22,083 bases of DNA. It comes from Christiangramia sp. (GTDB lineage: Bacteria > Bacteroidota > Bacteroidia > Flavobacteriales > Flavobacteriaceae). Positions 1 to 6,391 of the stretch are shown one piece after another (position 1 is the first letter of the stretch; each line of letters begins with the position of its first letter). The notes beneath the pieces were generated by a model, which was given only the letters and a program-made list of their open reading frames with translations, was not told the origin of the DNA and did no database searches. The position numbers and the translations under genes were made by a program. Location of the stretch: NCBI GenBank assembly GCA_024635735.1, contig JAGXII010000169.1, forward strand, positions 1 to 22,083, read 5' to 3'.

Positions 1-50
1 CCGTGACCATAGCAAAAACAACCTTCCCTCAAGATTTTAAAAATGAATAA
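1..50 (+). CDS. possible C-terminal end of an unidentified upstream gene
   Basis: Frame 3 is open from the window edge to a TAA at 48-50 and reads VTIAKTTFPQDFKNE. It would overlap the start of the next gene by 8 bp, a common arrangement in this compact genome. The other two frames close at 4-6 (TGA) and 38-40 (TAA), so one of them could equally be the true end. Fifteen residues are too few to name a family. The call rests only on reading-frame openness and a protein-like composition, so it is weak. Confidence 0.25.
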   Translation, partial: VTIAKTTFPQDFKNE

Positions 51-246
51 TCAGCAACCGGAATCTCCGAGACCTCAGAAAAACATCTGGAACCTCGTTC
101 TGGGAATCGTATTTATTGGATATGGTAGCTTTCGCCTATATCAAAAACTTACGCTCTCCTCAGACGACACTTTTGGTATCGTTCTGGCCATAGGATTTAT
201 AATTTTTGGATTCTACGATCTCTATAAATACTTTAAAAGCTCTTAG
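43..246 (+). CDS. small two-helix membrane protein, unknown function
   Basis: The product has 67 residues. The first 14 are polar and proline-rich (MNNQQPESPRPQKN). Two hydrophobic segments follow, at about residues 16-33 (NLVLGIVFIGYGSFRLYQ) and 43-62 (TFGIVLAIGFIIFGFYDLYK). The short polar linker between them and the lysine-rich end (YKYFKSS) suggest a helical hairpin in the inner membrane. I recognise no family. It may overlap the end of an upstream gene and lies tail to tail with the fabH-like gene, 9 bp apart, with no clear terminator between them. The clean ATG, the two well-formed helices and the tight packing support a real gene. The function is not inferable. Confidence 0.6.
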   Translation: MNNQQPESPRPQKNIWNLVLGIVFIGYGSFRLYQKLTLSSDDTFGIVLAIGFIIFGFYDLYKYFKSS

Positions 247-255
247 TTTTTTCGC

Positions 256-1266
256 TTACCATTTAATAATAGCACTTGCCCAGGTAAATCCGCTTCCAAA
301 GGCGGCAAGCACTACAAGATCTTCTTCCTTCACCTTACCTTCTTCCCAGGCTTCGGTTAAAGCGATTGGAATTGAGGCTGCAGTAGTGTTTCCGTAACGC
401 TGTATATTATTGTAAACCTGATCATCGCTAAGCCTGAATTTTTTCTGAATAAACTGAGATATCCTGAGATTAGCCTGATGTGGAATAAGCATATCAATAT
501 CTTTCACTTCCAGGCCATTGGCTTCAAGCCCCTCGTTAATCACTTCTGAAAAGCGCTGAACGGCATTTTTAAACACAAACTGGCCATTCATATATGGATA
601 ATACGGGATATCATCACCCTGAGGATTCTCTTTGATAATTTCGGGAACCCAATGCATGGTACTTGGACCTTTTAATGAAAGTTCCATTGCATGTTTCCCT
701 TCTGAATGCAGATGAGTGGAAAGTATCCCCTGGCTAACATGATCGCTCCTGGTAAGAACCGCTGCTCCTGCCCCATCGCCAAAAATCACAGAAACCGATC
801 TCCCTCTGGTGGTAAAATCAAGACCGCCACTATGATTCTCACTACCAATCACCAGTACGTTTTTGTACATCCCGGTTTTAATGAACTGATCGGCTATGGA
901 AAGAGCATAAACGAATCCGCTACACTGGTTACGAACATCTATTGCCGGACAGGTATCAATATCCAGCATTTCCTGTACCTGAACTCCACATCCGGGAAAA
1001 TAATAATCCGGGCTCAAAGTGGCGAAAACGATGAGATCAATATCATCTTTCGAAATTCCGGCCCTTTCTATGGCTATTTTTGCAGCCTTCATTCCCATTA
1101 CAGCGGTAGTGTTGCCATCTCCTTTTTTGATATGCCTACGCTCCTTAATGCCTGTTCTCTCTGTAATCCATTCGTCATTAGTATCCATGATCTTTGAAAG
1201 ATCGTCGTTGGTTACTACATTCTCGGGAACATATTTTCCCAAACCGGCTATTTTAGATTGATACAT
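256..1266 (-). CDS. fabH: 3-oxoacyl-[acyl-carrier-protein] synthase III (FabH-type)
   Basis: Ketoacyl-ACP synthase III condenses an acyl-CoA starter with malonyl-ACP to begin fatty-acid synthesis in the cytoplasm. The thiolase-fold triad is visible, counting from the ATG at 1266: Cys115 in NQCSGF, His263 in IPHQAN and Asn293 in YGNTTAAS. The glycine-rich GDGAGAAVL loop and the C-terminal AFGSGFTW are also typical. A TTG two codons upstream (1272) keeps the frame open, but ATG at 1266 gives MYQSKIAGLGKYVPE, the usual FabH beginning, and is preferred. At 336 residues it is slightly longer than E. coli FabH (317), with extra sequence around residues 195-230. It stands alone rather than in a fatty-acid cluster, so it may be a second FabH paralogue with a different starter preference, or an enzyme making a specialised lipid. 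KAS III identity is very secure; the precise substrate is not. Confidence 0.9.
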   Translation of the reverse strand: MYQSKIAGLGKYVPENVVTNDDLSKIMDTNDEWITERTGIKERRHIKKGDGNTTAVMGMKAAKIAIERAGISKDDIDLIVFATLSPDYYFPGCGVQVQEMLDIDTCPAIDVRNQCSGFVYALSIADQFIKTGMYKNVLVIGSENHSGGLDFTTRGRSVSVIFGDGAGAAVLTRSDHVSQGILSTHLHSEGKHAMELSLKGPSTMHWVPEIIKENPQGDDIPYYPYMNGQFVFKNAVQRFSEVINEGLEANGLEVKDIDMLIPHQANLRISQFIQKKFRLSDDQVYNNIQRYGNTTAASIPIALTEAWEEGKVKEEDLVVLAAFGSGFTWASAIIKW

Positions 1267-1284
1267 AGACAATTATTGTATTTT

Positions 1285-1314
1285 TAAATATAATTCTTAT
1301 TAAATTTAAGCAAA
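1285..1314 (-). promoter_or_regulatory. candidate promoter of the fabH-type gene
   Basis: On the minus strand TTTG (1314-1311) is followed after 18 bp by TATATTTA (1292-1285). This matches the Bacteroidota pattern TTTG / TAnnTTTG with one mismatch in the last base. It lies 18 bp before the ATG at 1266. The region is very AT-rich, so a chance match is possible. Confidence 0.4.
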
Positions 1315-1399
1315 TTGCAAAAAAACTGGCCCGCAATATACTAAACATTAACATTCTTATACTTTTCGCTTTTTATTATTTAAACTAAAACTTTTATTT

Positions 1400-1558
1400 A
1401 TGAACCGGATTATTACTTGTCTTACCGGCATGTTGTTATTTATCTCTTTAAGCCATGCTCAGGTGAATCTGGATTACCAGAAACCACCAAAAGAAATTCT
1501 AGATTTAATTGATGTTCCCCTTGCTCCTTCCACTATAATAGACAGTGAAGGAAAATGA
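1400..1558 (+). CDS. signal peptide and N-terminus of the S9 peptidase, in a shifted frame
   Basis: ATG at 1400 opens 52 codons ending in TGA at 1556-1558. The first 20 residues (MNRIITCLTGMLLFISLSHA) form a good signal peptide with cleavage after SHA, and the mature part continues QVNLDYQKPPKEILDLIDVP to the end EGK. Exported Bacteroidota S9 peptidases typically begin with this kind of NYQKPPKEIL...PLAPS stretch, so this is the beginning of the enzyme encoded from 1555 in another frame. Inserting a single base near 1557 (TG to TGG) joins the two as ...SEGK-W-MIFLYRDQF. The piece is therefore probably not an independent gene. It is either the broken 5' end of a frameshifted gene, the result of a base-calling error, or the first part of a frameshift-decoded protein. 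Confidence 0.75.
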   Translation: MNRIITCLTGMLLFISLSHAQVNLDYQKPPKEILDLIDVPLAPSTIIDSEGK

Positions 1559-3858
1559 TGATTTTTCTGTACAGAGATCAGTTTAAAAGCATTGCCGAAC
1601 TGAGTGAAGAAGAAATGCGCCTTGGCGGATTAAGAATTAATCCTGTGACTAATATTAATAGCCGCGCTACTTATTTTAATGAAATCAAAGTAAAATCTAT
1701 TGAGGCCGAGCAGGCTTCTGAAGTGAAAGGCCTTCCGGAAAACCCACGTCTTACCAATTTTAGCTGGTCTCCAGATGAGTCTAAGATCGCTTTTACACAT
1801 ACCACAAATACAGGAGTGGAATTATGGATTCTTGATGTGAAAAATGCCACAGCCCGTAAACTTACAGCCGCGACCGTAAACGCGAACATGAGAAGTACGG
1901 TAAACTGGTTTAGTGATAATTCTGCCATTCTTGTTACTATGCTTCCGGCCGACAGAAAAAAACTTATAGATACTGAAAATGCCGTTCCTGACGGACCTAC
2001 GGTTTCTGTAAGTGACGGTAAGGAAGCCCAGAACAGAACCTACCAGGACCTTTTAAAAAATCCTAATGACGAATATAATTTTGAACAATTAGCGAGATCA
2101 GAATTAGTAAAGGTTAATCTTGACGGCACTACTACCAAATGGATGCCTCCTAAAATGTATAGCAACATTAGTTTTTCTCCCGATGGAAAATACGTAATGG
2201 TTACCAACATCAAAAAACCATTCTCCTATCTCGTTCCTTATTATAGGTTTCCATCTGAAACAAATGTCTATGACATTAAAGGAAATCTTGTGAGTATGAT
2301 TAACGATGTGCCACTTATAGAAGACCTGCCTAAAGGTTTTATGGCTGAACGTGAAGGAAAAAGGGATTTCGAATGGCGAAATGATAAACCCTCGAGCCTT
2401 GTTTATGTAAAAGCTCTCGATGGTGGAGATCCTGAAGTGGAAGCCGAATATCGTGATGAATACTTCCAGCTGGAAGCACCTTTTAAAGGAGATGGAAAGT
2501 CTTTGTTGAAAGTGAAAAATCGAGGGAGTAATATTACATGGGGTAATAATGAAATTGCCCTGGCCAGTGATTATTGGTGGAACGACAGAAATACTAAAAC
2601 CTATGTTTTTAATCCTTCTGATCCTTCAGTAGAACCGAAAATTCTTTTCGACAGAAATTACCAGGATGTTTATAGTGATCCGGGGAATTTTGTAACTCAC
2701 AAAAATAAATTCGGAAGAAATGTACTTGAACTACAAGATAAAGAAGCTTATTTACTGGGATCCGGATTCAGTGAGGAAGGACAATTTCCTTTCATAGATA
2801 AAATTGACTTATCAAATGAAGAAACTGAAAGACTTTATAAATCAGAATATACCGATAAGAAGGAAACGCTCGTAGAAGCCATCGATATGGAAAAAGGAGA
2901 AATTCTGGTAAGAATTGAATCGGCGGTGGAATATCCAAACTATTATATTCGGGATATAAATTCAGCAGATAAACTTAACCAGATTACTTCTTTTGAAAAT
3001 CCTTTTAAAAGTCTGGAAAACGTAAGTAAAGAGGTTATAACTTATAAAAGAGAAGATGGTCTTGAACTTAATGCTACTCTATATCTACCTGCAGGATATG
3101 ATAAAGAGAATCCAAAGAAGCTACCCATGTTTATGTGGGCCTATCCAAGGGAATACAAAGACAAGAATTCGGCATCGCAAAATACATCCAATCCAAATGA
3201 TTTTACCTATCCATATTACGGTTCGCCCATATATTGGGTAAACAGGGGATATGTGGTACTTGATGACGCTTCTTTTCCAATTGTGGGCGAAGGAGATGAA
3301 GAGCCAAATGACAGTTTCAGGAAGCAACTGGTGGGTAATGCGAAAGCCGCGATAGATGCCGTTGATGAAATGGGTTATATAGACAGGGATCGTGTGGCCG
3401 TTGGCGGACATAGCTACGGAGCCTTTATGACAGCCAATCTGTTATCACATTCTGATCTTTTCGCTGCCGGAATTGCAAGGAGCGGTGCTTATAACCGTAC
3501 ACTCACTCCGTTTGGTTTTCAAAGCGAGGAGCGCAGTTACTGGGAAGCGCCAGAAGTGTATTATAACATGTCTCCATTTATGCATGCCGATAAAATGAAA
3601 ACGCCTTTATTGCTTATTCATGGGGAAGCCGATAATAATTCGGGAACCTACCCCATGCAAAGTGAGCGTTATTTCAATGCGCTTAAAGGCCTTGGAGCCA
3701 CTGCCCGACTGGTGATGCTTCCAAAAGAAAGTCATGGTTACAGTGCCAAAGAGTCTGTTCTACATGTTCTTTGGGAACAGGATCAATGGCTGGAAAAATA
3801 TGTAAAGAATAAAGAGGCTAATCCGGTTAAGACTCCCGAAACAGAACTTCAGAATTAA
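1555..3858 (+). CDS. S9 family serine peptidase, glutamyl endopeptidase (S9D) type; 5' end frameshifted
   Basis: This is a prolyl-oligopeptidase-fold serine peptidase: an N-terminal beta-propeller (about residues 1-480) with repeats such as FSWSPDESKIAFTH and FSPDGKYVMVTN, followed by an alpha/beta-hydrolase domain (about 490-755). The catalytic residues are Ser620 in GGHSYGAFM, Asp693 in HGEADNNSG and His727 in ESHGYSA. The stretches ARSGAYNRTLTPFGFQ and ALKGLGATARLVMLP resemble the plastid glutamyl endopeptidase (CGEP) group, S9D, which cleaves peptides after Glu. The frame starts at an ATG overlapping the TGA of the upstream piece (ATGA). Starting here would remove the signal peptide and leave a propeller lacking its beginning. 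The full enzyme would have about 819 residues, act in the periplasm, and degrade peptides for nutrition. The family is certain; whether the gene is intact is not. Confidence 0.88.
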   Translation: MMIFLYRDQFKSIAELSEEEMRLGGLRINPVTNINSRATYFNEIKVKSIEAEQASEVKGLPENPRLTNFSWSPDESKIAFTHTTNTGVELWILDVKNATARKLTAATVNANMRSTVNWFSDNSAILVTMLPADRKKLIDTENAVPDGPTVSVSDGKEAQNRTYQDLLKNPNDEYNFEQLARSELVKVNLDGTTTKWMPPKMYSNISFSPDGKYVMVTNIKKPFSYLVPYYRFPSETNVYDIKGNLVSMINDVPLIEDLPKGFMAEREGKRDFEWRNDKPSSLVYVKALDGGDPEVEAEYRDEYFQLEAPFKGDGKSLLKVKNRGSNITWGNNEIALASDYWWNDRNTKTYVFNPSDPSVEPKILFDRNYQDVYSDPGNFVTHKNKFGRNVLELQDKEAYLLGSGFSEEGQFPFIDKIDLSNEETERLYKSEYTDKKETLVEAIDMEKGEILVRIESAVEYPNYYIRDINSADKLNQITSFENPFKSLENVSKEVITYKREDGLELNATLYLPAGYDKENPKKLPMFMWAYPREYKDKNSASQNTSNPNDFTYPYYGSPIYWVNRGYVVLDDASFPIVGEGDEEPNDSFRKQLVGNAKAAIDAVDEMGYIDRDRVAVGGHSYGAFMTANLLSHSDLFAAGIARSGAYNRTLTPFGFQSEERSYWEAPEVYYNMSPFMHADKMKTPLLLIHGEADNNSGTYPMQSERYFNALKGLGATARLVMLPKESHGYSAKESVLHVLWEQDQWLEKYVKNKEANPVKTPETELQN

Positions 3859-3899
3859 AACGTTTATGTATATCCGTTTTTAGTCATAATAGTTATCTC

Positions 3900-3981
3900 G
3901 TCACCCTGAATTTATTTCAGGGTCTCGATTTATAATGAGAATTCATAGTATTTTAAGATTCTGAAACAAGTTCAGAATGAC
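3900..3981. repeat. REP-like composite inverted repeat
   Basis: Two short hairpins stand head to head. The left is CCCTGAA, 5-base loop, TTCAGGG (3904-3922). The right is TTCTGAA, 5-base loop, TTCAGAA (3959-3977). The outer flanks GTCA (3900-3903) and TGAC (3978-3981) are also complementary, so the whole 82 bp is an imperfect inverted pair of one unit. Units of the form GTCA-TTCTGAA-loop-TTCAGAA are, to my knowledge, dispersed between genes in many flavobacterial genomes, like REP/BIME elements moved by RAYT transposases. No transposase gene lies nearby. As a transcript it could also fold and terminate or protect the mRNA 3' end of the peptidase gene. Confidence 0.65.
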
Positions 3982-4036
3982 ACACTTTATTAAATTAGGA
4001 TACTTTACGGACTATCAAAAAACTTTTAATCATTAC

Positions 4037-4063
4037 AAAAGCACCTACACGGGGCTTTTTTTT
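4037..4063 (+). terminator. rho-independent terminator after the S9 peptidase gene
   Basis: AAAAGC pairs with GCTTTT around a CC/GG inner pair and a small loop (4037-4059), and a run of eight T follows (4056-4063). It is the first plausible plus-strand terminator after the stop codon at 3858. Confidence 0.6.
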
Positions 4064-4121
4064 ATTATTCTTAAGCCTGGTTTAAAGAAGATCATTGGAC
4101 CTGGCCAATTACTTTAAAAGA

Positions 4122-4157
4122 GAAAAGCGCAGTTCTTATAGTAAGAATGCGCTTTTC
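4122..4157 (-). terminator. long hairpin terminating the ABC1-kinase/TetR operon
   Basis: GAAAAGCGCA (4122-4131) pairs perfectly with TGCGCTTTTC (4148-4157). Inside, TTCTTA pairs with TAAGAA around a 3-base loop, with one bulged G at 4132, giving 16 base pairs. It starts 26 bp beyond the stop of the kinase gene. On the minus strand the tract after the stem is T-rich but short, so it could act as a terminator or as a 3' stabilising structure. Confidence 0.6.
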
Positions 4158-4183
4158 CAACAACCTAACCAATAAATCAACTT

Positions 4184-5491
4184 TTAGAGATACACCCTAA
4201 ATTCATCAATACTTACTTTAGCTTTCAGGTCATGCAACAGATTATAGAGGCCAAAAAAGGTTCTGCTCATATAAAGGAAGTGTCTGCTTCCTCTATTTCC
4301 ATTCATTTTTCTTAATTCCGGGTCTTTGGAATATCTTTCACTTAATTGGTTTAAATGGGCCCAGAATTTTTCATCAGTAAAATCAAAAACATCATGCTGA
4401 AAGGGAGTCGAGAACATTGTAAACATCTCATGAAACATTTCAGAAAAGAATTCCACTTCTTTTTTAGAATCTGATTCATTCAGAATTTCAAGTTCCATCA
4501 ATCGCTCCCTGAAAAATTCAGGATCATTTAATTTATTTCTATCAGTTAGAGAGAAATAAGGCTCATAAAAATCTTCGGGTATTTTTTTTATACAACCAAA
4601 GTCTATTGCAATCAAATTTTCGTCTTCATCTACAAGGAAATTCCCCGGATGAGGATCGGCATGTACTTCTTTCAGGCCATGAATCTGAAACATATAAAAG
4701 TTCCAAAGTGTCTGACCAATTTTATTTGCGAGATTCTGATCTTCATTTGTCTTTGCAAAGTCACTTAAATGAACACCCTCCATCCAGTCCATAGTAATTA
4801 TCTTTTCACTGGAGAGGTCTTCATAATATTCCGGAAATTTAAGATTTGGAATGTGACTGGAAGCTTGCGAGATCTTTTTACTCTGCTGCACTTCCAGGAC
4901 ATAATCTGTTTCTTCCATTAATTTTCCTTCCACTTCCTGAAAATACTTTTCAGAATCTTTTGAAGAAAGATTGAACATTTTAAGCGCAATGGGCTTTACC
5001 ATCGCGAGATCAGAACTGATACTGTCTGCAACCCCCGGATATTGGATTTTCACAGCAAGTTTCTTCCCATCTTTTGTTGCCTTATGCACCTGACCGATGC
5101 TGGCGGCGTTCACGGATTGGGTTGCAAACGTATCATATAGATTTTCGGGATAATCCCCATTATATTTTTTAAAAGTTCTTCTTACCAGAGGTGCTGATAG
5201 CGGCGGCACACTAAACTGCGCCAAACTGAATTTTTCCACATAAGCAGCCGGCATAAGATTCTTTTCCATAGAAAGCATCTGGGCCACCTTCAACGCACTC
5301 CCCTTAAGACTTTTTAAACCATCATAAATATCACTGGCATTGTCATTATCAAGTTCATCCCGCGTCAATTCAGAATTAAATGCCCTTTTTCCGTAATATT
5401 TTAAATAATTCCCACCAATTTTCACTCCGGTTTCTACCAGCTTACTGGTTCTACCAAGTTTTCCTGTGGGGATTCTATCGATGGTTTTCAT
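4184..5491 (-). CDS. ABC1/UbiB (AarF) family atypical protein kinase-like protein
   Basis: The 435-residue protein has the marks of the UbiB/COQ8 atypical kinase-like family, whose members support ubiquinone or other isoprenoid-lipid metabolism. The Ala-rich loop AASIGQVH lies at 119-126, the conserved Lys138 in AVKIQYP, the catalytic loop HADPHPGNF at 267-275 and the metal-binding DFG at 287-289. The family signature KxGQ appears as KVAQ (68-71), with Ala for Gly, followed by MLSME. No clear C-terminal membrane helix is seen, so it may be peripheral or soluble. It is the second gene of an operon with a TetR-type regulator, 17 bp downstream of it, and ends before a strong hairpin. The shared operon suggests control by that regulator, perhaps in lipid or envelope stress; that is inference. 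The specific target is unknown. Family assignment is secure. Confidence 0.88.
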   Translation of the reverse strand: MKTIDRIPTGKLGRTSKLVETGVKIGGNYLKYYGKRAFNSELTRDELDNDNASDIYDGLKSLKGSALKVAQMLSMEKNLMPAAYVEKFSLAQFSVPPLSAPLVRRTFKKYNGDYPENLYDTFATQSVNAASIGQVHKATKDGKKLAVKIQYPGVADSISSDLAMVKPIALKMFNLSSKDSEKYFQEVEGKLMEETDYVLEVQQSKKISQASSHIPNLKFPEYYEDLSSEKIITMDWMEGVHLSDFAKTNEDQNLANKIGQTLWNFYMFQIHGLKEVHADPHPGNFLVDEDENLIAIDFGCIKKIPEDFYEPYFSLTDRNKLNDPEFFRERLMELEILNESDSKKEVEFFSEMFHEMFTMFSTPFQHDVFDFTDEKFWAHLNQLSERYSKDPELRKMNGNRGSRHFLYMSRTFFGLYNLLHDLKAKVSIDEFRVYL

Positions 5492-5508
5492 TCTTCTTTA
5501 TTAAAGGC

Positions 5509-6180
5509 TTACGCCATTTTCTCTTTCCATAAAAATTTTCCGAAGTCCACCACCCTTTCTAGAGGAGTATTATCGAATATATCAAAGACCGTATTTACCG
5601 ATTTTTCTATAGCCACATCGGTACTTTCAAATCCTGCGGAATTATCATCCATCCAGAACTTAAGCAGGAAAAGGAATTGCACCCATACACCTTCAGAAAA
5701 TATCATTTCACTTTGCTCAAAGATCTTTATAGATTTATCCTTATTCCCCTCCTTTATTAAAGTCTTCGCATAACTTTTAAGCTTTCTACGAAGTGACTTA
5801 AGCTGATCGAGGTTTTTAAGTGGCTGTTCATTTTCATTCAAAGCGTACAACACATAAGACCTGTTGGCGGTCATAACCTCAAATATGGTAAAAAAGAAGG
5901 TTAGTAATTTTTCCCTGTTAGAAAAAGACTGATATTCCTTAGACTTCTCCATTACATTAAGACTATTGTCAAAGAACTTCTCCCAGATAGCCTTTCGCAA
6001 TCCGTCAAAACTTCCAAAATGCTTATAAAATTCTTCTTCGGTAATTTCATGGTCCTTTGCGAACTTATAAACACTTTTTGGTGTTCTTTCATTTTCCAGC
6101 ACATCATCCATATACATAGCGACAAGTTTATCACTATCAGGCTTTTTCTTCATTTTACTATTTCCAGTCGACTTTGCCAT
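5509..6180 (-). CDS. TetR family transcriptional regulator
   Basis: A 223-residue all-helical protein. Its N-terminal DNA-binding domain (about residues 16-68) follows a lysine-rich start; the helix-turn-helix segment runs over SVYKFAKDHEITEEEFYKHF (36-55), continuing into GSFDGLRKAIWEKF, the usual TetR pattern of a Phe/Tyr-Lys-His-Phe turn. The remaining 150 residues would be the ligand-binding and dimerisation part, with an aromatic-rich stretch FSEGVWVQFLFLLKFWMDD that could line a hydrophobic pocket. It is the first gene of an operon with the ABC1-family protein and divergent from htpG across 211 bp. A perfect 10-bp inverted repeat lies in that gap and is a candidate operator, so autoregulation is likely. 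The ligand is unknown. Confidence 0.8.
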   Translation of the reverse strand: MAKSTGNSKMKKKPDSDKLVAMYMDDVLENERTPKSVYKFAKDHEITEEEFYKHFGSFDGLRKAIWEKFFDNSLNVMEKSKEYQSFSNREKLLTFFFTIFEVMTANRSYVLYALNENEQPLKNLDQLKSLRRKLKSYAKTLIKEGNKDKSIKIFEQSEMIFSEGVWVQFLFLLKFWMDDNSAGFESTDVAIEKSVNTVFDIFDNTPLERVVDFGKFLWKEKMA

Positions 6181-6197
6181 AACTAACTTTTCTGATA

Positions 6198-6205
6198 CAA
6201 AAATA
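6198..6205 (-). promoter_or_regulatory. candidate -7 element of the TetR operon
   Basis: On the minus strand TATTTTTG fits the Bacteroidota -7 consensus TAnnTTTG exactly, 17 bp before the ATG at 6180. No TTG is found at the expected -33 distance; that position instead falls next to the inverted repeat at 6209-6244, which a repressor might occupy. Confidence 0.4.
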
Positions 6206-6208
6206 CAG

Positions 6209-6244
6209 TTTTGTTTAATTATTATTTAATTACTTTAAACAAAA
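6209..6244. promoter_or_regulatory. perfect 10-bp inverted repeat, candidate TetR-family operator
   Basis: TTTTGTTTAA (6209-6218) and TTAAACAAAA (6235-6244) are exact reverse complements with 16 bp between them. The right arm overlaps a smaller palindrome ACAAAAATTTGT (6239-6250). They lie 29 bp upstream of the tetR-type gene and next to its putative -7 element. The AT-rich context raises the chance of random occurrence. Confidence 0.4.
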
Positions 6245-6315
6245 ATTTGTTAAAGTTTTAGTTTTTAAATAATTCCCTGTATTAGACGTAATATTCTCGA
6301 TTTAATTACAAGCTG

Positions 6316-6358
6316 TGTCAGTTTGTCAGCGAATCATCTATGGTACTTTTTTTGAAAC
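6316..6358 (+). promoter_or_regulatory. candidate htpG promoter region with tandem TGTCAG motif
   Basis: TGTCAG occurs twice, 8 bp apart (6316-6321, 6324-6329). Two promoter readings are possible. One is the housekeeping type: TTTG (6322-6325), 18 bp, TACTTTTT (6344-6351). The other is sigma-54-like: TGGTAC, 5 bp, TTGA (6341-6355), which keeps the GG and TTG of TGGCAC-N5-TTGC but not the final C. Either would give a leader of about 30 bp before the ATG at 6392. Confidence 0.4.
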
Positions 6359-6391
6359 CCATACAACGAATCAAAACATAAAATTGAACCT

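Larger units (their letters stand above)
3859..4183. other. 325-bp gene-free region with a REP-like repeat and two hairpins
   Basis: No credible open reading frame is present. From left to right it holds the inverted REP-like element (3900-3981), a terminator hairpin for the S9 peptidase gene (4037-4063), a small palindrome ATTGG/CCAAT (4094-4109) and the long hairpin ending the ABC1-kinase operon (4122-4157). The rest is AT-rich spacer. Confidence 0.7.

Noticed and set aside
706..1197. A 163-codon plus-strand frame antisense to the fabH-type gene
   Set aside because: The minus strand encodes a complete KAS III with all catalytic residues; the antisense frame has no recognisable domain.
3859..4183. 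Insertion sequence remnant
   Set aside because: The only structured repeat is the small REP-like pair; no transposase fragment or target-site duplication of an insertion sequence is visible.
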